Source: an uncultured Lachnospiraceae bacterium (lineage in GTDB: Bacteria; Bacillota; Clostridia; Lachnospirales; Lachnospiraceae). Taken from it: DNA of 43,785 nt. Positions 1-7,689 of the stretch are shown piece after piece. Under the pieces are notes generated by a model that was not told where the DNA came from, ran no database searches, and saw nothing but the letters and a program-made list of their open reading frames with translations. Position 1 is the stretch's first letter, and each line of letters begins with the position of its first letter. Made by a program: the position numbers and the translations under genes. The DNA is taken from positions 1 to 43,785 of the forward strand of contig CAJULA010000024.1 in assembly GCA_910587155.1 (NCBI GenBank), given 5' to 3'.

Positions 1-2
1 CG

Positions 3-194
3 AGAGGGGCAGGAAAAGCAGGGGTAAAGCGCATTAGAATCCACGATTTAAGGCACCCGTATGTCAAGCACAAACTAAAAAATTTATCAGATTATTGGCC
101 GGACAGGTTATCCGCAAAGGACAAACCCGCCCGGCCAGTCTTTTTGCTTTCATTTCAGGTGCTTTTTATGCTGTCGCAATCCCTGAATCCATAA
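3..194 (+). pseudogene. C-terminal fragment of a tyrosine integrase, disrupted
   Basis: The open frame entering from the left edge contains V-K-R-I-R-I-H-D-L-R-H, the box II signature (HxLRH) of phage/ICE tyrosine recombinases. After this motif the usual continuation (a helix, then LGH and the catalytic tyrosine) is absent. The frame reads unrelated residues to a stop at 192-194. The break therefore lies just after the LRH motif, around 52-62, where the serine-recombinase element begins. I infer that this integrase was the insertion target, or that it belongs to an older neighbouring element. The N-terminal part lies outside the window. Confidence 0.6.
96..145. terminator. Hairpin at the end of the recombinase operon
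   Basis: TGGCCGG at 96-102 pairs with CCGGCCA at 131-137. A run of five T follows on the plus strand (141-145) and an AT-rich stretch with six T on the minus strand. It sits just downstream of the last recombinase gene on the minus strand, so it can end that transcript and may insulate the element from flanking DNA. The 28-nt loop is long, so its efficiency is uncertain. Confidence 0.45.
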
Positions 195-534
195 TCGGAT
201 TCACAAAACCGTCTGCCACTGTACAGAGGCGGACTTCGTTCTGCTTGAGGAAGTTCCAGTATCGGATCATGTCCTCAGTGTGCCGGCAAAGGCGATTAAG
301 ATTGAATACAAGAACGATATCCACCAGATGTTCTTCAACTGCCCGGTTTACTTCCAGCAGGCCGGGACGGTCAAAATTTATGCCATTCTGTATATCTCTG
401 GAAATTCCCATGATAGATAATCCATGCTCCGCTGCATATTCTTCAAGGCGATACCTATGTGTTTCCAGCAGTTCTTCACTCATATTACCGCCTTTATCTA
501 TGCGACAGTAAAGCCATACTTTTTCTCTGTTCAT
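166..534 (-). CDS. Small resolvase-domain protein lacking the catalytic serine
   Basis: A 122-residue protein consisting only of a serine-resolvase N-terminal fold: a start resembling Y-C-R-I-D, a central F-D-R-P-G-L motif, and N-L-N-R-L-C-R followed by a helix. In active resolvases the first motif is YxRVS with the nucleophilic serine. Here that position is aspartate, so DNA cleavage is not expected. The start at 534 is chosen because AAGGAGG lies 8 nt upstream; the longer in-frame start at 591 overlaps the upstream gene and has no such site. It is the last gene of the recombinase operon, 20 nt after its neighbour. Inference: an accessory or directionality protein rather than a recombinase. 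Similar short proteins accompany clostridial serine recombinases, so this may be a family trait rather than decay. Confidence 0.7.
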   Translation of the reverse strand: MNREKVWLYCRIDKGGNMSEELLETHRYRLEEYAAEHGLSIMGISRDIQNGINFDRPGLLEVNRAVEEHLVDIVLVFNLNRLCRHTEDMIRYWNFLKQNEVRLCTVADGFVNPIMDSGIATA

Positions 535-554
535 TGTCAGCCTCCTTATTCCAT

Positions 555-2105
555 TCAGGAAATCTCCCTGCAAAAATCTTTCATTTTCCATTCAATTTTT
601 ATCTGGCTGTCTGGGAATACGCTAATCCTTTCAATCAGCACATTAGCAAACGTCTCCGTCAGACCATCCGCGCCACTAATATCACTGGCAATGGATTTCA
701 GCTGTGATTTTGTGTCGCTATCCATTTGCTTTTGGCTGATCTCCGCAGAGAGCGCGGAATGTGCCTGCTTCAGACGGTTTAATTCTTTATCACACACGGA
801 TTTCTGTTCCAGATAGCTGTCCTTGTCAATCTCTTTCAGAAGAAAGCGCTCATAAAGCAGGCGTTTTTCTGTCTGGCACTGCCGGATCCGGTTCTGGTAT
901 TCTGTCTGCTCCGCAAGCTGGACATCCAGGCCGCCGGCTACGGAAAGACTGTCAATGTTTAAAATAATGCCTGCCTGCTTTAAAAGGATTTCGTAGATCA
1001 GGCTTTCCAGTTCCGCTTCCAGGATCCGCATACCGTGGCACGGCGACATGCTGTCAACGGAAGTATAACGGCAGATAAAATAGGGTTTTTTAGCCGGTAT
1101 GCGTCCCATGGCGTGTTTACAGCATCCGCAGAACACTTTGCCGCGCAGGGGATACTGGTGTACCTTCCTCTTGACGCTCTTAAAATGCAGCAGCTTTGCC
1201 TGAACCTGCTCATATGTGGATTTATCAATAATGGGCGGATGGTGGTCAGGGATTTTAAACCACTCGCTTTCATCTTTTAAATGGAGGCACCTTCCGCCGA
1301 TCTCCCTTACCTTCCGTTTTCCCATGATGTAAGTGCCTGCATAGCGTTCATCGCCTAAAATCCGCAGGATTGTGGTACGCTGCCATATTCCCTGGCATCT
1401 GGAAACATCATGGTAATGTTTTCCTTTGGACGCTTTATATTCGCCCGGAGTGACTATCCCTTTTTGGAAAAGCACTTCGGCTATCTGGTGGGCGTCGTGT
1501 CCGTCAAGGGCCATCTGGAAAATCAGACGGACGTTCGGTGCGGTTTCTTCATCAATTTCCATCCTGCCATCTGCCCCTTTCTGATAACCATAAGGGCAGA
1601 CAACACTCTGGTATTCCCCGCGCTTCATTTTTACATATTTGGCCGTTCTTGTTTTTACAGACATATCCCGGCTGTAAAATTCACTGATCAGATATTTTAC
1701 AGCCATGCCGATACCGCCGGTATCACCCTGGTGCTGTGCGCTGTCAAAACCGTCCTCAACAGAGATAAAGCGGACGCCGAATACCGGGAATACACGCTCC
1801 ATAAAGTATCCTACTTCAATCATGTTGCGCCCGAATCGGGAAAAATCTTTTACAAGGATGCAGTGGATCTCCCCTGCCCGTACCCGGTCAAGCAGTTTCT
1901 GGACAGCCGGACGCTCAAAATTGGTTCCGCTGTGTCCGTTGTCGATAAATTCTTCCACCTGGGCATTTGGGATCCCTTCCATATCGTCCGCATAGCTGTG
2001 AAGCAGGGCAAGCTGGCTCTGGATGCTCAGGCTGTCCACCTTTAAATCCTCAATCGAAAGCCGCACATAAAGGGCGATCACATAATCCATGGAAGCATTA
2101 TTCAT
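555..2105 (-). CDS. Large serine recombinase (third of a tandem trio)
   Basis: A 516-residue site-specific recombinase. The resolvase domain has catalytic Ser17 in Y-V-R-L-S, then V-K-D-F-S-R-F-G-R around residues 85-95. A recombinase domain follows (PYGYQK, then W-Q-R-T-T-I-L-R-I-L), then a zinc ribbon (F-C-G-C-C, later cysteines) and a C-terminal coiled coil, the order typical of clostridial TnpX/TndX relatives. The start at 2105 has GGGAGG about 9 nt upstream and overlaps the preceding stop by 8 nt, indicating translational coupling. A longer in-frame start at 2195 would lie far inside the upstream gene. The protein probably acts with the two upstream recombinases in integration and excision. 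Which of the three is catalytically sufficient cannot be told from sequence. Confidence 0.9.
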   Translation of the reverse strand: MNNASMDYVIALYVRLSIEDLKVDSLSIQSQLALLHSYADDMEGIPNAQVEEFIDNGHSGTNFERPAVQKLLDRVRAGEIHCILVKDFSRFGRNMIEVGYFMERVFPVFGVRFISVEDGFDSAQHQGDTGGIGMAVKYLISEFYSRDMSVKTRTAKYVKMKRGEYQSVVCPYGYQKGADGRMEIDEETAPNVRLIFQMALDGHDAHQIAEVLFQKGIVTPGEYKASKGKHYHDVSRCQGIWQRTTILRILGDERYAGTYIMGKRKVREIGGRCLHLKDESEWFKIPDHHPPIIDKSTYEQVQAKLLHFKSVKRKVHQYPLRGKVFCGCCKHAMGRIPAKKPYFICRYTSVDSMSPCHGMRILEAELESLIYEILLKQAGIILNIDSLSVAGGLDVQLAEQTEYQNRIRQCQTEKRLLYERFLLKEIDKDSYLEQKSVCDKELNRLKQAHSALSAEISQKQMDSDTKSQLKSIASDISGADGLTETFANVLIERISVFPDSQIKIEWKMKDFCREIS

Positions 2106-3735
2106 GTGCCAGCACCTCCCACACTTGTTCAAAGCCGCATCTGAAGCGGAAAACGATCTCAACATTCTGCCGATCCCGGACAATGACTTTTTCAATCAGT
2201 TCATCCACAAGACGCGCTGTAAGCTTTGTATTGCCGTCAATCATGGCCAGCTTTTTGGCAAGGCTGGAAAATTTGTGCAGCTGTTTCTGCAATTCTTTCT
2301 GCTGCTCATCCAGAGCCTGCGCCTGCGCCATATCAGCCGTTATACGGCTTTCATAATCCTGCTTCAGTTCCGCATATTCCCCGCTGGTCAGTATGCCCGT
2401 CACAAGGTTCTCATAGAGGCTTCGGAGGAAGCTTCTGTTTTGTTCCACTGACGCAAGGAGGCGTTTCTGTTCCTTCTCTGCCGAGGCTTTCCGTTCTGCT
2501 ATTCTGGGATCCTGCTCTTTCAGGCGTAAGTTATTCCCGATAACAGTTTCTGCTTCCTTCATGATGTAAGCAAGGATAATATCAAACAGGTCGGTTTCCT
2601 TTAAACATACGCCGGGGCAGTAGTCTTTGGCAATCCTGCCGTTGGAGATGCAGTGGAAATAATATACCCCATGGGAGCGTTTGCGGTGGAGGTTCTTTCC
2701 GCAATGGCCGCAGAAGATACGGCCGCGCAGGACATTTTCTGTATAAGGGATACCGGTCTGATCTCTGCTTTTTTCGGCTGCCTGCCTGCGCAGTTCCTGA
2801 ACCTTTTCAAATAATTCACGGCGGATCAGCGGCTCATGGGTATCACGCACAACGATCCATTCCTCCGGCTCCGTTGGAACCTGTTTGTGGCCTATTGTTT
2901 TTGTTTTTCCCTGCACCATATCGCCGACATAAACTTCATCGGCAAGTATTTTTGTTATCGTCCATGTCTGCCAGTTCCCGCTTCCCATCAGGCGGCTTGG
3001 TTTGATCAGGCCGCATTTCACCAGATAAAATCCGGGAGTGATGATCCCCTGCTCATTCAGCCGTGTGGCAATCCTGTTCAGGGATACCCCGTCTGCCGCC
3101 CATTGGAAGATGTCACGGACAGCCGGCGCGGTTTCTTCATTCACGATCAGCTTGTGGCAGTTCTCCGGATCTTTGCGGTAGCCATAGGGAGGACGTGCGC
3201 CGACATAATCGCCGGATTTCATGCTCTGGCGGGTCTGCGACCGGACTTTGCGGCTGATGTCGGCGGCGTATGCCTCGTTTACCATGTTTTTGAACGGCAG
3301 GATAATATGCTCCCCGCTGTTCTGGTCTGCTTCACTGTCATACTGGTCATTGACGGCGATAAAACGTACCTGCCGGACAGGAAAATATTTCTCGATATAG
3401 TAGCCGGTGTCTATCGTGCTTCGCCCCAGTCTGGATAAATCCTTAACAATGATACAGTTAATCTTACCGGCCTCAACATCTGCTAACATCTGCTGGAAAG
3501 CCGCACGTTCAAACGTCCGTCCGGTTATCCCGTTATCCGTGTAGATCCCGGATACCTGGATATCGGGGTGGAGAGCAGCAAAGGATTCCATAATCTTCTT
3601 CTGTGTTTCCAGTGAATCCCCGCGCTGCCCGTTAAACTCCACGGAAAGGCGTATATAAAGGGCGGCCTTCCATACTTTCATGCCAGTTTTTACGGCAGGT
3701 GTCTGTGCGGTATTTTTTCTGCTTTTCCGTGCCAT
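2098..3735 (-). CDS. Large serine recombinase (second of a tandem trio)
   Basis: A 545-residue serine recombinase with catalytic Ser31 in L-Y-I-R-L-S and I-V-K-D-L-S-R-L-G-R near residue 95. It has PPYGYRK at the start of the recombinase domain, a zinc ribbon (I-F-C-G-H-C-G, later C and C-P-G-V-C), and a coiled coil ending in a beta-rich tail. A lysine/arginine-rich leader of about 20 residues precedes the catalytic domain. The ATG directly follows the TAA of the first recombinase with no gap, and its GGAGG lies inside that gene, so the three genes form one translationally coupled operon. The sequence is clearly diverged from both neighbours, so this is an old family trio and not a recent duplication. 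Confidence 0.92.
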   Translation of the reverse strand: MARKSRKNTAQTPAVKTGMKVWKAALYIRLSVEFNGQRGDSLETQKKIMESFAALHPDIQVSGIYTDNGITGRTFERAAFQQMLADVEAGKINCIIVKDLSRLGRSTIDTGYYIEKYFPVRQVRFIAVNDQYDSEADQNSGEHIILPFKNMVNEAYAADISRKVRSQTRQSMKSGDYVGARPPYGYRKDPENCHKLIVNEETAPAVRDIFQWAADGVSLNRIATRLNEQGIITPGFYLVKCGLIKPSRLMGSGNWQTWTITKILADEVYVGDMVQGKTKTIGHKQVPTEPEEWIVVRDTHEPLIRRELFEKVQELRRQAAEKSRDQTGIPYTENVLRGRIFCGHCGKNLHRKRSHGVYYFHCISNGRIAKDYCPGVCLKETDLFDIILAYIMKEAETVIGNNLRLKEQDPRIAERKASAEKEQKRLLASVEQNRSFLRSLYENLVTGILTSGEYAELKQDYESRITADMAQAQALDEQQKELQKQLHKFSSLAKKLAMIDGNTKLTARLVDELIEKVIVRDRQNVEIVFRFRCGFEQVWEVLAHE

Positions 3736-5385
3736 TTATACGGCCTCCTTTCCCCTGGTGTTTTGTCCGGGCAGCGGTGCGGCGGCATGGGCCGAGAGCC
3801 GTTCCACAACCGCCTGGTATTCCATCTGGTAGCGGAATGTAATCTGGAGGTCGTCTTTTTCCAGAACGCGGATCGACTGTATCAAAGCGATCACAGCCCT
3901 CCGGTCAATTTCTTCCATGCCGGAAAACCGCTTAAAATGCTGGATCCACCGTAAACGGTCATGGGAGCTTCCTTTTACAGCGTCCATTTCCTCCCGGAGT
4001 TTAGAAGCTGCTTCTTTCAAGCGGCTGATATCCGCATGGTAACTGTTTTTCAGAGATTTATATTCTTCCTTATCCAGCAGCCCCGTCACGAAGTTTTCAT
4101 ACAGGGTGGACTGGAAGCGTGTCAGGCTGGCGAGCTGTTCCTCATTTTCCATAAGCCGGGCCTTATATTCAGCCACCAGTTCCTGATTGACCTGTTCTTC
4201 ACTGATGTCCCGCAGCAGCTCTTCCAGGGAAACCACATTCCCGATGTGCGCTTTCAGGCTTTCCGTAATGCAGTCTGTCAGATCCTGTTCGCGGAGCATG
4301 ACCGGGTGGGTGCATCCGTTCTTTTTCCCGGTCGGGCAGTAATAATAAAAATATTTGCCATTCTTGTAAGGTACTGTTTTCCGCGTCATACGGGCACCGC
4401 AGGAGCCGCAGATCAGGATGCCGGAAAAAAGATATACTTTATTGCCGTTGGGGGCGGTGCGCGTGTCAAGCCCCAGGATTTTCTGCACAAGGTCATAATC
4501 CTGCCTGCGTATAATCGGCTCATGCGCGTTCTCCGTCCGTATCCATTCCGCAGAAGGCTTCTCAACCAAATCTTTTACTTTATGGTTGTAGGTGGTCTGC
4601 CGCCCCTGCACAAGTGTACCGGTATAAGTTTCATCTTTCAGAATACGGATAATTGTGGTAGCCGACCACTTCGTTTTTTCCTTGTCAGTAAAGCCGCCGC
4701 TGGGATGGGGAAGCCCCCTGCTTTCCTTATAGGCCAGCGGGGAGAGTATGCCGGACTGGTTCAGGCTTTCCGCGATTTTAGCGGCGCTGTAGCCGTCTAT
4801 CTTCTTGCGGAAGATATCCTGCACCACTTTGGCGGCAAAACTGTCCACAATCAGCTGATTGTGGTTTTCCTTTGATTTCTGATAGCCGTATATAGGGCAG
4901 GCTCCCACAAAGTCGCCATTTTTCCGCTTCGTCAGAAGGGCGCTCCGGGTTTTTACAGAAATGTCATGGCAGTAAGCGTCATTCAGGATGGTTTTCAAAG
5001 AAATATTCAAGTCATCGCCATTGTTTTCATGGGCGGTATCTATCCCATCCGTGATCGCTATAAAACGGACGCCGTAAGCCGGGAATATCTGGCGGAGGTA
5101 GCGGCCTGTTTCTATGTATTCGCGTCCAAGGCGGGAGAGGTCTTTTACGATTACGCAGTTAATTTTCCCCTCCCGTATGTCCTGCATCATGGCCTGGAAC
5201 TGGGGCCGGTCGAACAGGATTCCGCTGTAGCCGTCGTCTACATGTTCCGATACAAGCTCGATTTCCGGATGCCCTTTCAGGAAATCTTCAATCAGTTTTT
5301 TCTGGTTGGTAATGCTGTCGCTTTCGTTCTCCCTGTCCATGGAGTAGGAAAGCCGCAGGTATTCCGTTGCTCTGTATTCAGGCAT
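3736..5385 (-). CDS. Large serine recombinase (first of a tandem trio)
   Basis: A 549-residue serine recombinase. Catalytic Ser13 lies in Y-L-R-L-S, followed by V-K-D-L-S-R-L-G-R, CPIYGYQK, W-S-A-T-T-I-I-R-I-L, a zinc ribbon (I-C-G-S-C-G, then Y-C-P and G-C-T-H-P), a coiled coil and an alanine/proline-rich tail. The start at 5385 is preferred because AAGGAG precedes it by about 9 nt. The longer ORF from 5424 has no ribosome binding site. It is the promoter-proximal gene of the operon, 95 nt from the predicted -10 box. It should catalyse integration or excision of the element at short core sites, as known for this family. Confidence 0.92.
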   Translation of the reverse strand: MPEYRATEYLRLSYSMDRENESDSITNQKKLIEDFLKGHPEIELVSEHVDDGYSGILFDRPQFQAMMQDIREGKINCVIVKDLSRLGREYIETGRYLRQIFPAYGVRFIAITDGIDTAHENNGDDLNISLKTILNDAYCHDISVKTRSALLTKRKNGDFVGACPIYGYQKSKENHNQLIVDSFAAKVVQDIFRKKIDGYSAAKIAESLNQSGILSPLAYKESRGLPHPSGGFTDKEKTKWSATTIIRILKDETYTGTLVQGRQTTYNHKVKDLVEKPSAEWIRTENAHEPIIRRQDYDLVQKILGLDTRTAPNGNKVYLFSGILICGSCGARMTRKTVPYKNGKYFYYYCPTGKKNGCTHPVMLREQDLTDCITESLKAHIGNVVSLEELLRDISEEQVNQELVAEYKARLMENEEQLASLTRFQSTLYENFVTGLLDKEEYKSLKNSYHADISRLKEAASKLREEMDAVKGSSHDRLRWIQHFKRFSGMEEIDRRAVIALIQSIRVLEKDDLQITFRYQMEYQAVVERLSAHAAAPLPGQNTRGKEAV

Positions 5386-5479
5386 TAAAAAATCACTCCT
5401 TTTCTTTTTACGGACTTCCCCCATAAATCAAAGAGTGATTCGGATTTGCCTTATTCAGTTTATTCTTTTTCCAATTCCG

Positions 5480-5508
5480 ATGATAGCATAATCCCATGGG
5501 AAAGTCAA
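5480..5508 (-). promoter_or_regulatory. Promoter of the recombinase operon with a palindromic spacer
   Basis: On the minus strand TTGACT (5503-5508) and TATCAT (5480-5485) are separated by exactly 17 nt, a good sigma-A-type promoter. The spacer contains the perfect palindrome TCCCATGGGA (5492-5501). Transcription would start near 5473 and read into the first recombinase at 5385. A palindrome within a spacer is a common repressor position. Confidence 0.75.
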
Positions 5509-5520
5509 CGCTTTAAAGCG
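5509..5520. promoter_or_regulatory. Perfect palindrome abutting the recombinase -35 box
   Basis: CGCTTTAAAGCG, a perfect 12-bp palindrome, touches the -35 hexamer and ends at the stop codon of the upstream gene. The same CTTTAAAG core with symmetric flanks recurs at 38364-38377, just downstream of the predicted tnpV promoter. I infer a shared operator; the regulator is not identified. Confidence 0.5.
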
Positions 5521-5733
5521 TCAAATTAAAATCCGTTTCAGACAGTCCTCCAGCGAAGCACCGTTTTCCGCGAATTGCGCCCGGACGGTAAACCTGCCGC
5601 ACTTGAAACAGTAGGGGTTTTTGATCTGCCGGATAAATTCGGCAACTCTTTCCTCTCTGGTAAGATTTTTGTCTACGGATACGTCCCTGATGTCAACAAG
5701 GGGCGCAGTATCCATACTTGCTGTTTCCTTCAT
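5521..5733 (-). CDS. Small conserved ICE protein (DUF6870-like)
   Basis: A 70-residue protein with the pattern V-D-I-R-D-V-x-V-D, N-L-x-x-x-E-R-x-x-x-F-I-R-Q-I-K-N-P-Y-C-F-K-C-G and a C-terminal L-E-D-C-L. It matches my memory of a small family of unknown function (filed, I believe, as DUF6870) found next to recombinases in clostridial ICEs. Two cysteines in C-F-K-C could bind metal. The start at 5733 lies 7 nt after GGAGG; longer in-frame starts lack a usable site. It follows the ParB-like gene by 19 nt and is probably co-transcribed with it. Function unknown. Confidence 0.72.
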   Translation of the reverse strand: MKETASMDTAPLVDIRDVSVDKNLTREERVAEFIRQIKNPYCFKCGRFTVRAQFAENGASLEDCLKRILI

Positions 5734-5752
5734 ATCCATACCTCCGATCTGA

Positions 5753-6616
5753 TTACCCACGGAAGCGGTAAGGGAGTTTCCTGCCCCCACGCTGTCCGTT
5801 ATACTTCTCTAAAATGACACGGGCGAAACGGAGGGCTGTGTTGCTTGTGGAAAAATCTGCCCGTCCCCGGCGGTTGATTTCGTCCGGGTCGCACTGGGAA
5901 AGCCGGGAGACAAAGGTCTTGTCGTTTAACTCTGTGTCATAAGTTTTTATGAAGAGCGCCATGCCTGCCAGAACAGCAGCGGTCAGGGAACGCGGATCCC
6001 CCTCCCAGGTGTCCCAGAGAAGCTGCAACATGCGGGTGAAGGACGCCCCACCCAGCAGCCGGTAAGCGTTCACCAGCGCACGGGTTGACACGATCTCCCC
6101 GGTCTTTCCATGGCTTTTTCCCAATGCCCATATAAAGCCGCAGTTTTCGATCAGCCGCTTGACTTCCGTGATCTCCGCGTCCGCCCCGGATTCCGCCAGT
6201 ACGTTCGTGGACTGTGACAGGCTCAGGCGTTTCTTGGCCTTGTCCAGTTTGTAGCACAGATCGGCTTCCTGCTCATAGGTCAGGCCGTCATAGACCTTGC
6301 AGTCCACCATGACGCCCCGCCCGCCGTTCATCCGGCGCATGGCAGAGATGCGGTGCTGACCGTCCACTACATAGAATTTACCGTCGCGGAAGCTGACCGT
6401 GATCGGGTCAAGGAGCCGCTCGTCCCATTCCCGGATCAGCCGGTCAACCTCCTTCGGGTTTACCGGGCGCTGGTAAGGCAGGCCGGAAGTCAGCCGGTCT
6501 GTATGGATAGAGCGCTCCACGCCGGGATTAGTGTACTCCGGGTCTGGCTGTGTCATCTGTTCTGGCTTTGGCTTTATCGGTTTGGTTGAATTTCGTTTTT
6601 TTCTGTAACTGCTCAT
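5753..6616 (-). CDS. ParB-like nuclease-fold protein with a VDGQHR motif
   Basis: A 287-residue protein with a basic, proline-rich N-terminus. Residues about 40-110 resemble the ParB/Srx fold: positions like R-P-V-N-P-K-E-V-D-R-L, then P-I-T-V-S-F-R-D-G-K-F-Y-V-V-D-G-Q-H-R-I-S-A. The G-Q-H-R box corresponds to the nucleotide-binding GxxR motif of ParB. The remaining 170 residues are helical without a recognised domain. Its ATG overlaps the stop of the upstream ParB gene (ATGA), so the two are coupled. Proteins of this kind (DUF6551-like, by recollection) occur in ICEs; a regulatory or DNA-modifying role is possible but unproven. Confidence 0.75.
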   Translation of the reverse strand: MSSYRKKRNSTKPIKPKPEQMTQPDPEYTNPGVERSIHTDRLTSGLPYQRPVNPKEVDRLIREWDERLLDPITVSFRDGKFYVVDGQHRISAMRRMNGGRGVMVDCKVYDGLTYEQEADLCYKLDKAKKRLSLSQSTNVLAESGADAEITEVKRLIENCGFIWALGKSHGKTGEIVSTRALVNAYRLLGGASFTRMLQLLWDTWEGDPRSLTAAVLAGMALFIKTYDTELNDKTFVSRLSQCDPDEINRRGRADFSTSNTALRFARVILEKYNGQRGGRKLPYRFRG

Positions 6617-7668
6617 GTCTTCATTGTCCTTTCTACTTTATGGAATAATTGTCCGGCGGCGGAACAGATGGAATCCGTCAGCTGGCGGAGATGGGAGAGC
6701 TGCTCCGGGCTGACAAAGGGAAATACCGCGTCATAATACGGGTCGCTGTACCAGCCGATCTCTTTATGGAATTTCCGGACAAATGCCTCATATTCTTCTA
6801 GGAAGCTGTCCGGGGTGCCGCTGCAATCTTTGTCCGGGTCTTTCAGTTCCGCTACCACATCTTTTAAACTGGCGGCAGGGGCTTTCTGCGAGACCGGCTG
6901 AGAAAGAGGAGCTGATGCCACAGATCCTGCCGCCTTTTCTGTCCGGTTTTCCGTTTCGGGCTGTCCTGCTGCTCCGGTCTCCGGAGCTTTAAGTCTTTCA
7001 TTGCCGTCATCCGGTGTTGTCTCCCTCTTTCTGGTATATTCATCCACCGTGCGTATCTCTTTTGCGGCAAGGAGCGCGGCGGCTTCTTTCTGCTGTTCCG
7101 GTTTCAGATTAGAGAGCTTCATTGCAGCTTTTTTTGATATTTTTGTGTCTGTCCCTTTGATGATTTCTTTGGTTTCCGGTGTCAGGTTTTTTGCCGTCTG
7201 TATCTGCCGCCGGACGGTACGGGGATTAACTCCTAATTTGTCGGCAGTATCATCAACAAAAGATTTTGCCGGATCAAACGGACATTTTGTCCGTTTGATT
7301 TCTTCGCTTTTTCTGTCGCCTCCCCGCTTTGTTTCCGGGTGCAGTGTTTCATAAATTTCCTTGCGGCGCAGAAGCATCTCCCCATATTCCACGGGTGACA
7401 GGTCATTGCGTATAAAATTCTCGTCAATCTCCGCCAGTTCTGCCGCCAGCCCTTCCAGGCTGCTGACAGTGCATTCCACATCCGTCCATCCCAGTGCTTT
7501 CACTGCTTCCAGGCGGTGCAGCCCTGCGATCAGAAAATTCTCCCTGTCTATGGTCAGGGGATTCAAAAGCCCAAGCTCTCGTATGCTGTCTGTCAGTTCT
7601 TTTACATGCCCCATATCAAGGCTGCGCCTCCCTTCCCTTATCTGGATTCTCTTTATGGAAACCTGCAT
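6613..7668 (-). CDS. ParB/RepB/Spo0J-type partition protein
   Basis: A 351-residue ParB homologue. The N-terminal domain has V-K-E-L-T-D-S-I-R-E-L-G-L-L-N-P-L, then L-I-A-G-L-H-R-L-E-A (box with GxHR) and N-F-I-R-N-D-L-S-P-V-E-Y (box II). A helix-turn-helix follows (A-D-K-L-G-V-N-P-R-T-V-R-R), then a proline/threonine-rich linker and a C-terminal helical domain. The start at 7668 is preceded by AAAGGGGGTG about 9 nt away; the ORF upstream of it, to 7740, has no site. There is no parA beside it. Likely role: element maintenance or gene regulation by binding a centromere-like site. The hairpin-rich non-coding block directly upstream (7690-8335) could be part of its leader or its target. Confidence 0.85.
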   Translation of the reverse strand: MQVSIKRIQIREGRRSLDMGHVKELTDSIRELGLLNPLTIDRENFLIAGLHRLEAVKALGWTDVECTVSSLEGLAAELAEIDENFIRNDLSPVEYGEMLLRRKEIYETLHPETKRGGDRKSEEIKRTKCPFDPAKSFVDDTADKLGVNPRTVRRQIQTAKNLTPETKEIIKGTDTKISKKAAMKLSNLKPEQQKEAAALLAAKEIRTVDEYTRKRETTPDDGNERLKAPETGAAGQPETENRTEKAAGSVASAPLSQPVSQKAPAASLKDVVAELKDPDKDCSGTPDSFLEEYEAFVRKFHKEIGWYSDPYYDAVFPFVSPEQLSHLRQLTDSICSAAGQLFHKVERTMKT

Positions 7669-7689
7669 ATAAGCGGCACCCCCTTTATT

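Noticed and set aside
3961..4875. 304-codon plus-strand frame opposite the first serine recombinase
   Set aside because: It is antisense to the conserved recombinase and zinc-ribbon domains and has no ribosome binding site.
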